NCBI GenBank assembly: GCA_002224055.1
Contig: AZLU01000051.1
Span: forward strand, 164,047-228,046
Direction: 5' to 3'
DNA length: 64,000 nucleotides
From: Pezizomycotina sp. ARF18
Taxonomy: Eukaryota; Ascomycota
In this document: piece by piece, positions 46,364-58,699 of the stretch
Layout: each line of letters opens with the position of its first letter
How positions within the stretch are numbered: the first letter of the stretch is position 1
The notes under the pieces: model-generated
Seen by the model: only the letters and a program-made list of their open reading frames with translations
Told to the model about the DNA's origin: nothing
Databases searched by the model: none
Position numbers and translations under genes: made by a program

Positions 46364-49300
46364 ATGGATATCCCGGGTGAGAGAGGGCAAGGTTTAAATG
46401 TCCTCAAGGTACCACATTCGAACGGACTTTCGGTCATTGTCGCCCCAGACAAACCAACTATCGAGTATGCATTCCCATATACTATAATGAAAAAATGGAC
46501 AAAGTTTTAATTCTATTGCAGTATTGTATTTATTCACGGCTTCACCGGTGATCCCACGATACTTGGGCTTGCAAGTCTGGACCTGTTCAGGCCGTCGCAA
46601 AAAGCGATCGGTCTTTTAACTTCTTGAACCTTGATAAACTCCCATCCTTGCCCCGCAGAGAAAGCCTAGCTCGACGATGTTATCTATTGGCCGCGAGACC
46701 TAGTACCGTCTATCGCGCCAAAGGCTAGGGTGCTTACATATGGGTACGATACTCATATACGCCACCACCTCCAAGGCCCAATGAGCCGATGTACAGTTTA
46801 CGATCTTGCATGGGGATTTCTCGTCAGCCTTGAAGCGGCGCGCCGATACGACCCTTTACGAGCCTTGGTTTTCATCGCACATAGCCTTGGTGGGATAGTT
46901 GTGAAGGAGGCTTTGAGAAGGTCTCGCGGCTGCGATGAACACCAAATCCATCTAAGGACTGTATACGACCACACTGCGGGATCATATTCTTCGGGACACC
47001 GCATGGTGGGGCCGACCCTCGAAGCTTAGTTCACATATAGCGGGGGCCTGCGCTAAAATCGCAGGATTTTCGGTTAATGAGCAAGTGATGAATACACTTC
47101 TGCCTTCGTCGGAGCGTCTCAAAGAGTTACGTGATGAATTCGGCGCTATGGTCCGTCAGGAGCACTGGGTGATACACTCTTTCCAGGAGCAGTATGGAGT
47201 TAAGCTCCTCAATAACAAGAAGGTGACGACTACAGACAACTCCCATTCATAATTATGAGCAATGGCGTGTTAATTCATAGTCATTTGGTGTTTTAGGTCG
47301 TTGAAGATTCAGCATCTTGTCTAAATGACCCTAGCATCGAGGTCACGCAGTATATCGCCTGCAACCATATGGAAATGTGCCAGTTCAATGGGCTTGATGA
47401 CGGCGAGTTTGGAAAGCTTGGAAGCGCGTTAACCCGAATTTTAGCGGCTATCGCAAACGAGGGTTTACCGGGCGAAAAGGCATTCTCACTGCTCCGGAAA
47501 GGCAGAAATTGCTGGAATCATTACAATTTGAACAACTGGACGCTCGTCACGCTACTATCAAATCGGCTCATACTGAAACATGTGGCTGGCTTCTTGACAA
47601 CCGTGAGTACAAAGATTGGCTCGATGCTAGTAAGTTTTCAGAACATCATGGCTTCCTGTGGATCAAAGGAAAGCCTGGAACTGGTAAATCAACAATCATG
47701 AAGTTTGCATTCGCAAACGCAATGAAGGTCCAGTCGAATAGCATCGTTGCATCCTTTTTCTTCAATGCGAGAGGAGATGAAATCGAGAAGTCCATGGATG
47801 GGATGTATAGGTCATTATTATATCAGTTTCTACGGAATATCCCGGAACTACATTTTCTTTTAGATATCTTAGGCCTCGAGGGCGAGGTGGAACGTCCTTT
47901 TCATGGGATATAGAGATTCTTAAGGATCTTTTCAGTCATACCGTACAAGGGCTCGGAGACCGCAGATTGACTTGTTTCATTGACGCGGTGAATGAATGTG
48001 ATGAGGATCAAGTTCGGGAAATGGTCTCACTCTTCGGGCGGCTAGGACATATGTCTGCCAGTAAATGCAGGTTTTACGTCTGTTTTTCCAGCCGTCATTA
48101 CCCACATATCACCTTCGACAAGGGTACGGTCCTGGTTCTAGAAAGGGAACATGGTCATCATCATGACATCGCTAAATATTTGCACCGAGAGCTCAAAGTT
48201 GGACCTGTTCTGAGGATGAGAGAAGAGATACTGAAGAAATCCTCAGGAATATTTTTGTGGGTGGTTCTGGTGGTTGCTATTCTCAACAAAGAATACGACC
48301 GAGGTCGTTTTCATGTGCTTTGGGAGAAGCTCAACGACATTCCAAGCCTAGATGAACTGCTTGGAGATCTCTTGACGAGAGACGGTGAGGTTACAGAGGA
48401 ACAAATATTATGCCTACAATGGGTACTCTACGCGAGGCGGCCATTGAAGCCTCGGGAACTGTACCACGCCATCCTCTCCGGAGTGGACGCTAAGGCAACC
48501 TTAAAAATTTGGAGCGGCAGTGGAACTGCGACGAGAACATCGAAAAGTTCATCTTACACGCGTCGAAAGGACTCACAGAGATGACATCGTCGACAAATAA
48601 AGTTGTCCAGTTTATCCATGAGTCAGTATCAGATTACCTCCAAGGCAAGGGGTTGGGCATGCTTCGTCCGAACATGCTTCACATTTTCCCGGGCTAAGCC
48701 ACGAGATATTAAAGGATTGTTGCGAAAAATACATAAAAGCGGGAGCCTCCAAGTGCTTAGAATTAATTAGAGGCTTGGAGGATGTTGAATACACAGATGA
48801 TTATCCCGCGACATTTGCATCTGAGGAGCTTCCCTTCCTCAGCTATGCCGTTGAAAATATTTTATATCATGCTGATTCAGCGCAAAGCTATGGCATCTCA
48901 CAAGATGCGTTCCTTCAAGACTTCTCGGATTCACTACTTAAAGGCTGGATCTACCTGAGCAACCTTGCAAGTCCTGATCACTACACGAAGTTGAGCGATG
49001 GCATGACTTGCTCAATGTTCTCGCTACCAGGAATCTACCGCACCTTATTTCTCTTGAAGCTAAACGAGATTTAAGCATTGACACGGATATCGACGGATAC
49101 GGGTCTCCTTATCCATAGTCTCCCGCCACTTCAGTGGGAATGCGCTCAAGGCGCTTTTATCGCCAGATACCTTCATATTAGGTACCAATGCTACGAACTT
49201 TACTGAGGCATCCCAGGAGGACGAGATCGCAGTTGAAATACTTCAAAAACACCGCCGCGAAGTAGGCTTCCGCTACTATAAGCTTGGTTATCTCCTTGGG

Positions 49301-50042
49301 TGGGCGGCGGGGCAGGGCCACTTGGAAGTCATGAGCTGCTTCTAAGGCGGCGAGGTATAATTATCATGTACTGCTCGAAATATTGGTGGAGAGTTCCACT
49401 GATTGAAGCCGCAAAGCAGGGTCATGTCAAAATTGTCAAGCTATTACTCATGGAACCAGATATTGAAATAAACTCGACAGGCATAGACGGAAAGTCCGCG
49501 CTCTTATGGGCAGTGGAACGGGACATAAGGTAGTTAAAGCACTACTATCGCAATCAGATATTGATGTCGACACAGAAGATCGCAGTAAACAGAAGGCAAT
49601 ACACATTGCTGAAAAACAGGCCACAATGACATCGTTAGGCTGTTACTCGCTCGGGCCGGCGGCCTCCTGGTCAGGTTCATCGACCAGGAATATCGCCCAA
49701 CGCCGATTTCCCAGGCGGCATCGGAAGGGCATGAAAGCACCAGTAAGATGGTTTCGAACTATTCAAACACGCATGTATATTCAAACGGCATCCTGCCGCT
49801 GAAGCGCTAGCATTGCCAGTAGCACCAACTAGACACGAAGTGATGCACGTTGCTTCAGCGTAGCCGACGTAACAGCGCAGTCCAGCACGACAAAAGAGCG
49901 CAAAGTTTCACCTTGGGCAGCAGAAGCAAGACACGAGAAATTAGTCAACCTCTTGTCATATGAGCCTGACGTTGACATTGACCCAAACGTTGAAGCCGCA
50001 GGACCAGGGTCTCTACCATCTGAGTTTCTACCAGAAACTTAG
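46364..50042 (+). CDS. Alpha/beta-hydrolase - NACHT - ankyrin NLR-like protein
   Basis: A fungal NLR-like receptor: an N-terminal lipase/esterase-type effector domain (SesB-like), a NACHT NTPase and C-terminal ankyrin repeats. Such proteins are linked to heterokaryon incompatibility and immune-like cell death; ligand unknown. The start at 46364 gives MDIPGERGQGLNVLKVPHSN. An intron (about 46463-46521) precedes IVFIHGFTGDP (oxyanion-hole region). Then come RVLTYGYDTHIR and the nucleophile elbow LVFIAHSLGGIVVKEAL. After a linker and an intron ending near 47297 comes the NACHT domain: GFLWIKGKPGTGKSTIMKFA (Walker A, about 47655-47700), SIVASFFFNARGDE, and LTCFIDAVNECDEDQVREM (Walker B, about 47965-48015). 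FYVCFSSRHYP and EEQILCLQWVLYARRPLKPR follow. Ankyrin-type units include RVPLIEAAKQGHVKIVKLLL, GKSALLWAVERDI and PWAAEARHEKLVNLLSYEPD, to the stop at 50040-50042. Frame breaks occur near 46600, 47015, 47905, 48500, 48695, 49070, 49530 and 49620. Confidence 0.82.
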
Positions 50043-50309
50043 CAGAAGCACATGAAAATTGGCGGAGACTAACCAAACTTCACCAATTAGAGCCTTTATT
50101 CTAGGTAGCAAAAACAACCTTGCCTATATAGCTCCCTGCGAATCTCCATACTGGATATTTATAATAAAGCAGATTATTTGTTATTGGAGTTGAACTATGC
50201 CAGGATACCACAATGCAACACGAAAGGAGTTGATAAGAGTTTAGAATTTCAGCCGCCAATGCTATTAAATATTTGAATATCATTTTCGTTTTATACGAAA
50301 GAATATTGC

Positions 50310-51017
50310 TTAACCGTAATTCTCATCGAAATCCTCCTCGTCATCGTCCGGTGGAGTGGCGTTTTCTTCTTGACGAGCTCTGTACGACAGAGCGGGCAGG
50401 TGCTGTGCAGCTTCAACCAGGGCGATATGCATTCCAAATCGAAGACGTGCGACGGGTGGCAGGGCAGTCGGACTACCAGCGGGTGTGAGTCTGCTCATTC
50501 CATATGTTAGCTTCTCGAGCCGTAGTAGCTTTAATCCGCTTTTAACTATTGCGGTGTGAAACCCACCACTTAGAAACGACATATTGCAGATCGGGCAATT
50601 ATCTGCCTCGTTCAGCTTCTTCTTCGGTATCCTGTCCAGCCCGTCCAGGAATCCTCGGGAACACCTTTCATCTCTTTCCCTCCGAAGCTTCCTGCATCAG
50701 CAGTTCTACCAGCCCTTCCATTATCTCACCGCCTTCGCCGCGCCATGCCTCCGCGAGCTGGCGGAACGGGTTCCCGGTATTCCTTCCCCGCGCCATTCGA
50801 GGGCGCAGAGCTCGGTGCGATCTCGAGGAGAAGATGATGTAAGATCGGGTCGTGCGCGGCGCTGCTTGGCTTTATGACATCGTCGGTTTTGGGTTGTGGT
50901 CGTCTATTTGAACAGAGCTCGTTAGTTGCGAAACTTAAGCTCAAGCTCAGGCTTGAGCTCTCGAAGATAGGTGGGAGGAAAGCTTGGAGGCTATAACTTA
51001 CCTTCGTACGTCGCCAT
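50310..51017 (-). CDS. RING-H2 zinc finger protein (probable E3 ubiquitin ligase)
   Basis: RING-H2 proteins recruit E2 enzymes for ubiquitin transfer; the substrate is unknown. The start at 51017 gives MATYE before a GTAAGT donor (about 51000). The second exon carries KTDDVIKPSSAAHDPILHHL, then NTGNPFRQLAEAW, GEIMEGLVELLMQEAS, the first zinc pair NCPICNMSFL (about 50585), and an intron (donor about 50570, acceptor about 50490). The remainder of the RING follows: RLPCHPSHVFDLECISPWLK, then LHSTCPLCRTELVKKK. Cys and His spacing is complete for C3H2C3. The tail is acidic (DDDEEDFDENYG, stop 50310-50312). A one-base shift near 50365 joins the RING to the tail, and another near 50770 joins the N-terminal region. 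About 200 residues. The gene is divergent from the SERINC gene, 470 bases between starts. Confidence 0.82.
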
Positions 51018-51488
51018 CTTCGTCGATTAGCATTGCGATTGAGTAATTCGGATTGGAACCTGGTTCAATTGTCCATGAAGGAGGATTGGAGGAGGATCGT
51101 GTAGGAAGAGGTTTACGGCCCCAAAAAGTCCCACTTTAGTGGGGTGACACCGGTGGTTTGACATGTCACGTGAAACACGTGGCGTACTGTTGGATCACAT
51201 GATCCGTATGCTTATGTCCTCAATCGATCCTCCCCTGCGTAGCTTCCGTCATAGCTCTCGGAATTTCTGATCCCGCTTTCCTGTTCCTTGATTTTTTTAG
51301 TGGCATTCGTCATGTTACTCCCTTTCCCTTTTTCCTTAAATAATTTTTCATCATCAGACCTTTTTCAACACCATCAAATCTATCATCGCCAAACCACAGT
51401 TCTTCATCGAAAGCGGCTTCAAACCCGCTGCTACAGCGAATATAAACATCCTAATCTCTTTGATTCTTCCTCGAGGGAGGCTATCAAG

Positions 51489-53047
51489 ATGGGTGCTCTA
51501 CTCTCCCTCCCTATGATGGCCATTCCAGCATGGGCACCGTAAGCGCTTACTCCCTTTCCCGCTGAGTTCCGTAGAAAAAGGCTTCATCTCGGTCTTCACC
51601 ACCCTCAACGGTTCAAACTAACTTATATCTCTCTTACAGGTCATGACGCTCGGTGCTTCATGCTGCGGTGCCGCCACGTGCTCTGCGATATTCAGCTCTG
51701 TGGAAATGTCACAACAGTACGGCACCCGTATCGTTTACGCTTAATCCTCGCCGTGAACAGTATCCTGATTGGATCATGATGACGGACTGGGCCTCGAAAA
51801 GCTACGCAAATCACTCTAAACTACATGACTTCAAATGCCAGGGCGGCGACTGTACCGGCTTCGTCGCCGTTCACCGCTCAATTTCGCCCTGGGGTCTTCC
51901 ACTTCTTCCTCGCGTAAATGCTCCTCGGCGTCAGCTCCTCCGCCACGGCCGCGCCGGCATTCAAAACGGCTTCTGGGGACCGAAGATACTCGCTGGGTAT
52001 TCCTCGTCGTCGCGTCCTTCTTCATCCGAAAAGTCTTCATCGTTGTCCTATCGGGTACTACGTCGCTACCGTTGGAGCCGGTCTCTCTCTTCCTCGGCCT
52101 TATCCTCCTCGTCGACTCGCACACTCGGGCGGAAACGTGCTGCAGAAGGTAGACGATACCGACAGCAACGTCTGGCGCTTCATCCTCGTCGGGTACCCTG
52201 GCATGTTCATCGTCTCCATCGCCATGACGGGGGTCATGTACCACTTCTTCGGCAAAGGCGACTGCTCCATGAACATCTCCGCTATAACATCAACCTCCTT
52301 CTCGCCGTCGGCACTTCGGCATGTCGATCCACCCGGCGGTACAGGAAGCAACTCGCAGCAGGCCTGGCGCAGTCCGCCATGGTCGCCGTCTACTGCACCT
52401 ACTCACCATGTCTGCCGTCGCGATGGAACCCGACGACAAGCATGCAACCCGCTATCCGCGCCCTGGCACGAGAACCGCAGCATGTCTTCGGCGCCATCCT
52501 GACGTTCCTCACCGTCGCCTAACCACACCACCCGGCGCCCAAGGTTTGCGATGGGTTCCAACGGTGCTCTGGCTACTCCTCCCTCGCGGATTCGAGCACG
52601 GCCTCGTCACCACCGACCTTCCCGCGCTCAAATGCGCCAAGCAAGCCTCCGCCGCGCGTCGCCGAAGGTGCTCTCCCGCTAGCGCCCTCGACGAGGAAAC
52701 GACGATGAGACGATGGCCCAGTCGGCAACGATGATGAGCGGGCAGCGTCAGTATACTACTCGCTCTTCCACTTTATCTTCATGCTCGCGACGGCTTGGGT
52801 TGCCACGCTGCTTACTATGAGCCTGGATCCGAATCACAAGAGGACTTTGCGCGGTAGGCAGGACCTACCAGGCAAGCTGGGTCAAGATTGTTAGCGCTTG
52901 GGTCTGCTACTTGCTTTACGGATGGAGTCTGATCGCACCTGTTGTGTAAGTCGAGATGCATTCTCCCTTTGAGGTTTGAATCGATAATTTGAGCTAAACT
53001 AACTTTCCTATAGTCTCCAGATAGGTTTGGATAAAACGCTCTCTTGA
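51489..53047 (+). CDS. SERINC/Tms1 family membrane protein
   Basis: SERINC proteins are ten- to eleven-span endomembrane proteins, named for serine incorporation into lipids and now regarded mainly as lipid scramblase-like; yeast Tms1 is vacuolar. Exon 1 is MGALLSLPMMAIPAWAP with a GTAAGC donor at about 51539. Exon 2 starts near 51640 with TLGASCCGAATCSA, a cysteine-rich family hallmark. Then come LNSW-like MMTDWASKSY, CQGGDCTGFVAVHR, IQNGFWGPKI, LFLGLILLVDSHT, AETCCRR and DSNVWRFILVG, GMFIVSIAMTGVMYHFFGKG, DCSMN, HPAVQEA, MVAVYCTY, LTMSAVAMEPDDKH, a Ser/Arg/Asp-rich cytoplasmic loop, YYSLFHFIFMLATAWVATLL, TMSLDPN, and VKIVSAWVCYLLYGWSLIAP. A last short exon follows an intron (about 52947-53013). 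Order of segments is diagnostic. The coding line jumps frames about ten times, the heaviest disruption in the window. Confidence 0.85.
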
Positions 53048-53746
53048 GGTTTGTATCACCTAAGGTCATGGTTCGAACTCTCAAATAAATTTGTACGGAT
53101 AGCAGCGGTTAACAGCCGTTGGTATAGTGCTTAGTTTATTGTATTATCTGAAGACATGTTCTTTATGGAGCATGCGTCAAGAGAAGTGATATTACATTGA
53201 GAGACCTATGGATACATTTTCTATTCTAAGTCCTATTGCTTTGAGTCATCTTGTAGTTGTTCGCTGTAGTTTCTTGTTTTTGGTGTAATTTGTGCTTTTT
53301 AGAACTTCTGAATAAATCGTATTTGAATTGGGTGGCTCGAACTCCTTACATCTCATTCTCATTTTGATGCAATTTTTTTATATACTCTTAGGAACTTAGT
53401 CGCTATACTTCAAGAACGTAATACAGGATATTTATAGTATAGCCTCAAAACCGCAAAGATGGTACCTATGAAGTAATGCGCGGTCTGAAATAATATAGTA
53501 CAGATCCGAACTCACAGGCTATCCGTTATTCTTTTGAAATGCAACATCAGACACTACGTATCTTGATTTTAATCGGTTCATCGAAGAATACTCGTCTTAG
53601 GGCAACAAAATCCAAGACGACTAGCTTCTTGACTGGGAAAGCGTAGTATTTATACTGAACGGTATTCTAGAAACGCTTATACACAATAAACCTCATAACT
53701 CAAACATACATGCGAGAACATACATATATCTGATTACTTCTTAACT
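53048..53746. other. Intergenic, convergent gene ends
   Basis: AT-rich 3' region between the SERINC gene (+) and the rhodopsin-like gene (-). No gene was seen. Confidence 0.55.
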
Positions 53747-55230
53747 CTACATCTTCTCACTAATCTTAACGTCCTCGCTAGACTTACTTGCCTCCGTAAT
53801 CACATCCTCCCTCTCCGTCCCACTCGAGCTCTGCTCGGCAACGTCCACCGTAACCCGCCCGTGACTCTTCACCGTATCCCGGAAAAGACTTCCCTTAAAC
53901 AACTCGAATCAGTAACGCCCTTCTCGCCTTCGCGAAGAACCTCGAACCCCTAGTATTCTTTCCTTGCGCTCCGCACAATCAGACCGAAGACGGTACTCCT
54001 GTATCCAACGAGTCGTCAGAGGGATTAATATTCTGCCGCGGCACGCCGTCTTCGACTTTCCACGCCCGCTCGCCGTCGGTTTTTTATGACGAAGGAGCTA
54101 GGAGCGCGGCCCGCGTTTGCAGGCGTGGTACCAGTGCGAGAGGGAGCGCATGCGGGGGGTTGGAGACTATGATGGCGGAGTTGAGTTCTGCGGCGCCCCC
54201 AGAGCGTGGGCGAACCGTCGTAGGTCGTGTCTGACTTTTGTTACTATGTCGTTGAGGTTAGGATGCGCATTATTGTCATTATGCAGACGCTGTATGAAGA
54301 AAAATTAGTAACGTTCGGTATTAAGATATAATATAGGGTGAAATGTTTCGGGAGACTTAAAATCCACCAGCGCGCAACAGCACAACGATCTGTATCTTCT
54401 CCCAGAGCCTGGTTCCTCAACCTCATCACGAGCGCGATGCGGAGCACCAGCAGTAAAATATCCGTAACGATAGTCAGCGCTCCCACGCGGTAAAAGCCTT
54501 TTCTTATCGATGCACTTCGCCGTGAAAATGTTGTAGCCGTTCCAGTGTCGATCGGTTTACATTGGAAATTACGAGGGGATGCTGATTACTAAGGATTATG
54601 ATGAACGTCCCTGTTTTGCCATGAGGCGGCGGTAGTGTGTGTCGGCGAGAGCTCGTAGTAGAAGACTAGCCAGGCGAGGCGGACGATGGTCATGCCGACG
54701 CTGAAGGAGATCTCGTTTATGGTGAGCCGAGGAGCCAGAATTGGAATTTTGAGAAGGAGATGTCCAGATGTGGTGGCCTATGGCGCCGTTTCTGCTAGCT
54801 GTAGTAATTTCGTAGAGAGCATTAGTGCATCAGTTTCCCTTACTAGACATCTAGATAGTATATCAAATTTTAAGAAGGCGCGATTGAGGTATATGAGACT
54901 CACGCGAGGAAATTGACCGAAGAGGTAAATAAAGCATAGGGCGACGGAGAAGAACTGGAATATCAAGCATGTTAGTTTTATAAATCGTTAATTAGGAAAC
55001 AGATATGTACATACCGCAGAAAAAGCCGCGCACCAATCGGCCTTCTTCAGGCGCCGTTCACCTGTTTCCTACCCACAGCCGAACACAGTCGTCACCAGTA
55101 CTAGAACGTAGTCACCGGCGCCACGACGTACAGCACCTTCTGCTGGTTATCGTGCCGTAATGTTGCGAGAACTTTTTGTAGTTCTTTTACCGTTCCCAAG
55201 GGATCCGGCGACATCGTTGGCGGCACGACT
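53747..55230 (-). CDS. Fungal rhodopsin/SAT4-like 7-TM membrane protein
   Basis: Fungi have many SAT4/rhodopsin-domain seven-helix membrane proteins, some accessory to toxin clusters but mostly of unknown role. On the minus strand: VLYVVAPVTT and VLVLVTTVFGCG (hydrophobic span), then RRLKKADWCAAFSA, resembling the family's DDW region. After an intron (acceptor about 54967) come FFSVALCFIYLFGQFPRVSL, NEISFSVGMTIVRLAWLVFY, a loop, RVGALTIVTDILLLVLRIAL with VMRLRN (typical helix five), MTIMRILTS, and AELNSAIIVSNPPHMRSL, which matches the family's conserved last helix and cytosolic turn. The hydrophilic tail ends TEASKSSEDVKISEKM with stop 53747-53749. Frames change several times and some helices are hard to complete. 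The start is uncertain and may lie near 55430. Assignment is by helix pattern and two family motifs. Confidence 0.5.
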
Positions 55231-57369
55231 GCCGGTTTATCTTGTCGCCGGCGGCGATTATTGCGTCTACGCCTCCGTATCCTCAGCTCAGGGAAGGTCA
55301 TTGCCTCGACATAGAGGCGAACTTTATTAGGTCGTCGGCGCTCATAGTTCCGAAGTATAGATATAAGACTCCTTTCTGATTTGAAGAAGCGTAGCAGAAA
55401 GGAGGATGCGACAGAAGATATAGACCGTACCAAAGCCCTGTATTATAGATCTTTGAAATTGGCCTGTCTAAGTCTTGCTATGGACTTCTCGAGAAAACTC
55501 TTAATCAACATTCTCAACTCGGATCAGCGGTCGCCATGTTCCTTTATAAAGAACATTCGAACGGTTCTTATCTCCCTTAGCACAAACTTTTATAAGCTTT
55601 TTCTATAGTCTTTACATGAACACGATTCCGATAATGGACTTCTGGTGAAAAAATAATAATCCACTATCGTATATCGCAATCTCTAAAATAGAGAGTCGAC
55701 CTCGTATTTTTTAGACTTTTTCTGGTTCGTAAACGCATGCAGGATCAAGCAATAGCTACATGCAGCCCCTGCCCGGTGGGGGAACGCACCACTTGGCGTC
55801 CAACATTTGCCCGCGAAAATTATTTGATAGCTCATGATAATGTCCTATTCCGGCCCCACTCACGTCAGGTACAGTGCGCCAGCCCATGGGGAACTTTTAC
55901 AACTCGACGGACTTCACGGTAACCGTCGGCAGCCTATGCCGTCCCAAAAAGTCGAGAAAGAATCAAAACGCCACCGACGTGCTGAATACGAGGTCCCGAT
56001 TCCGCTGTCAGGACACCACCGGATTGATTGGCTGATTCTCTCAAAACTATAAGCCATTTGCCCAAGTGGCTATCTTTCGCCCTTTACGGTGTTGCATGAA
56101 ATATCTAGGTAGATAAGTTAGGGTTAGGCGGTAAACTCGGCCGACGAAGAGATGAAAAAGCGGAGAAGGTGGGGGAAGTAGCTCAATAAACGGACTTTCT
56201 GTCCCTGAGGGTCAGCAGAGAGTGAACTCGTGTTGGATATTTCTAATCTTTTGAACACGAGAAAGATAAATCCTGTTGGATTTCAACATGGTATTTACAT
56301 TGAAGCCATTTGACTTGAAACATTCGTTCATGATTGTTGGTCAAAATGAAATTTGGTTATGATATCGCAGAGTGATATTCTTAAGACTTCTGTACCGAAG
56401 CAGAAGACTCAGCAGCTTATGGTATGTTAGTAGATACAAGCAAATCATGTTTGAATCGTAAATATGATTCCAGACTCCTCGATACTCTACCTTACTGCGA
56501 TTATCGAGAGATAGTCATCTATTAACTGACTATTTAATCAGAGCCGTCTTACTTACCTCTGATACTTTCGTAACTTAAAGCCCAGTATACACCGAATAGT
56601 TCCCCTCTTAAGGACTCGCGACGTCGTTCTCAGTATTCTGAGTATCCGGCTTTATATTTCATATTTGTACAGCAACGTTTAAGTTCATCATTCACGTTAG
56701 CGCGAAGTATAACCCTAGGCGATCGAGATTTCGTGATAAATCTCGAGTCACCCTAAAAAGGCTTGATGAAACCAATGTAAGTCCCTATTTGGGAAGGTGA
56801 GCGGATCTAATTAATAAAATCCTGTACGATCAATTCCCACAATGAATATTCCGTAGTAGAGGTAGCCAGCGCCCTTAGGATTTCAAGTGGATCTCGCCAC
56901 CAAGATGCCAATTGCTCAAAAATACTTCCATGCATACTTAATTAGATGTTCCTTCATGGCGAATTTTCGGGTAATAGCATTGGTGCGACATGAATATCGT
57001 CAAGGGTGGCTATGTGCTGCCTTTTGTCCAATCAGAATTCTAGCTACTCTATAAGAAATGTCTCTCTAAGAACGTTCAGAAGTTACTGAACTTTCTCTAA
57101 AAGTTAATTTATCCCCGAGATCAGAGGAGAATGACCCTTTGTGGTAGCTATATATATGCATGCACAAGTTAACTACGAAGGGCTGGTGCAAGATTATTTT
57201 TGCCTTAGAACAGTCTTTTAGATCAAGCCTACTTATGAAAAACGGCAAATCTTCTTATGAAACGGTCTGGTAAATCAGAAATGAAGATATTGCCCATATT
57301 GACTCAGTCCTTAAGATATTAACGCATGAATAGCGTCTGGTAAAACTTTATCGCACTAGCTACTGCGCA
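55231..57369. other. Intergenic
   Basis: Mostly AT-rich with no called gene. An arginine-rich minus-strand frame (55101-55433) may hold the first exon of the rhodopsin-like gene. A plus-strand frame at 55737-55922 has no motif. A single TTAGGGTTAGG-like run lies near 56118. Confidence 0.4.
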
Positions 57370-58690
57370 ATGCCTTTCGTCTTCGGTTTCTGGACTGTTT
57401 TTATCTCGATATGCCTGCAGACCACATTCAGAGATGCCATTGCATTCCAACCACCTGTCAAGACATCATCTTCAAATCATTGTCAAGATTCAACGCCAAT
57501 ATGTGAACTCTGGTACTCGTTCGAAAACCAGCATGGAGGTATATCAAAACATCATACTAATATGCTCGGGCGAAGGCAAACATCGTCTTGGACAATGGCG
57601 ATAACAGAATTATATGCCCAGATAGCATTTGCGGATATGCACTCGCCGATAAATGTAAGTCGTCACCTACGGCCCATAAGATTTTGTTCAATTTAGAATG
57701 TTTTTTCCTACGAAAAAGATTTCCTGTGCGTTCACTTATGTGTTTTACTAGTAATGTGTTCCGTTTCAGTCCACCTATCTACTGTTTTGCTCTGTCTTTC
57801 GCCACGATGCTTCAATTTTAGCGGCGCTTTTTCATGTATACATACAAAAGACTGCATGCGATGTGCGAGTTGTGAGATCTCAGTTTGACTCTAGTCTATT
57901 TATACGATTTATAGATCAACCTATTGCGTGTAACAGCAAAGAATGGTGTCTAATGGGGCAATTTTCAAGCACGGGAATTCCATTTGCACCAATAATGGGA
58001 TGTTGCAACGCGAAATATTGTTCCTATTTTACGACTGTCTCGACTCTACAGACTACGATCCCGACTCCGATGCGAATTGTGGGTCGGCCTGCGAAACGCT
58101 ATACTGGTATGTACATTACAAGTGCCTCCCTCGTAGATGGATATATATATGCCATACCGAACCGCTAATACCTGAATCATATATATAGCACATTTTCAGA
58201 CACGCCGTTCTGCAATACCTTGCTATTCGCTCCATGGGCGGCAATCTTTTGGAAATGTGTCAATCAAAAAACTCCTGCAGATTTCGTCTGATAACTGTGC
58301 AATTGACCTATAATGGACAAGAAGACGCACGGAGGCGCTTATGGGATTCCAGCGTATATTCAATTAACAATATTGAGGATGTCGTATATGCTCTTCAAAC
58401 ACCACTGTCGCTCGTCTCAATTTCATTCGGATCATCACGGACCACTGCCTTCACCGACTGCAACCAGTTCACTACCTGTTGAATCAACAAACGCAACAAC
58501 CTCCCAAAATCCTCCAACGTCCTCGCTTCTCTCCAATTCCTCCGAACCTCGCAACTCAAATCCGCCTCAATCTAACGATTCGAGACCAATCGGTCCTATC
58601 GTAGGTGGTGTCGTTGGAGGAGTTGGATTTTTTCTCCTAGTCGTTTAGGATTGGGTTGGCTTATTTATATCGAACGACGTATGAGGAGGA
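57370..58690 (+). CDS. Cell-surface sensor-like protein: signal peptide, Cys-rich ectodomain, Ser/Thr stalk, one TM
   Basis: The start at 57370 gives MPFVFGFWTVFISICLQTTF, a signal peptide. The ectodomain is cysteine-bearing: NHCQDSTPICELWYS, NRIICPDSICGYALADKCK (donor GTAAGT near 57654), then GNSICTNNGMLQREILFLFY and DCLDSTDYDPDSDANCGSAC, ending at a GTATGT donor near 58109. A later exon gives TPFCNTLLFAPW and FTDCNQFTTC. It continues into a Ser/Thr/Pro/Asn-rich stalk (SLPVESTNATTSQNPPTSSL) and a glycine-rich transmembrane helix GPIVGGVVGGVGFFLLVV, extended after a one-base shift near 58646 by LGLGWLIYIERRMRR. The GGVVGGV helix start and O-glycosylated stalk resemble Wsc/Mid2-type wall sensors and related fungal ectodomain proteins, but the Cys pattern is not a canonical WSC or CFEM domain. 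The cytosolic tail seems short or lies beyond 58700. Confidence 0.6.
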
Positions 58691-58699
58691 TCTAACGGG

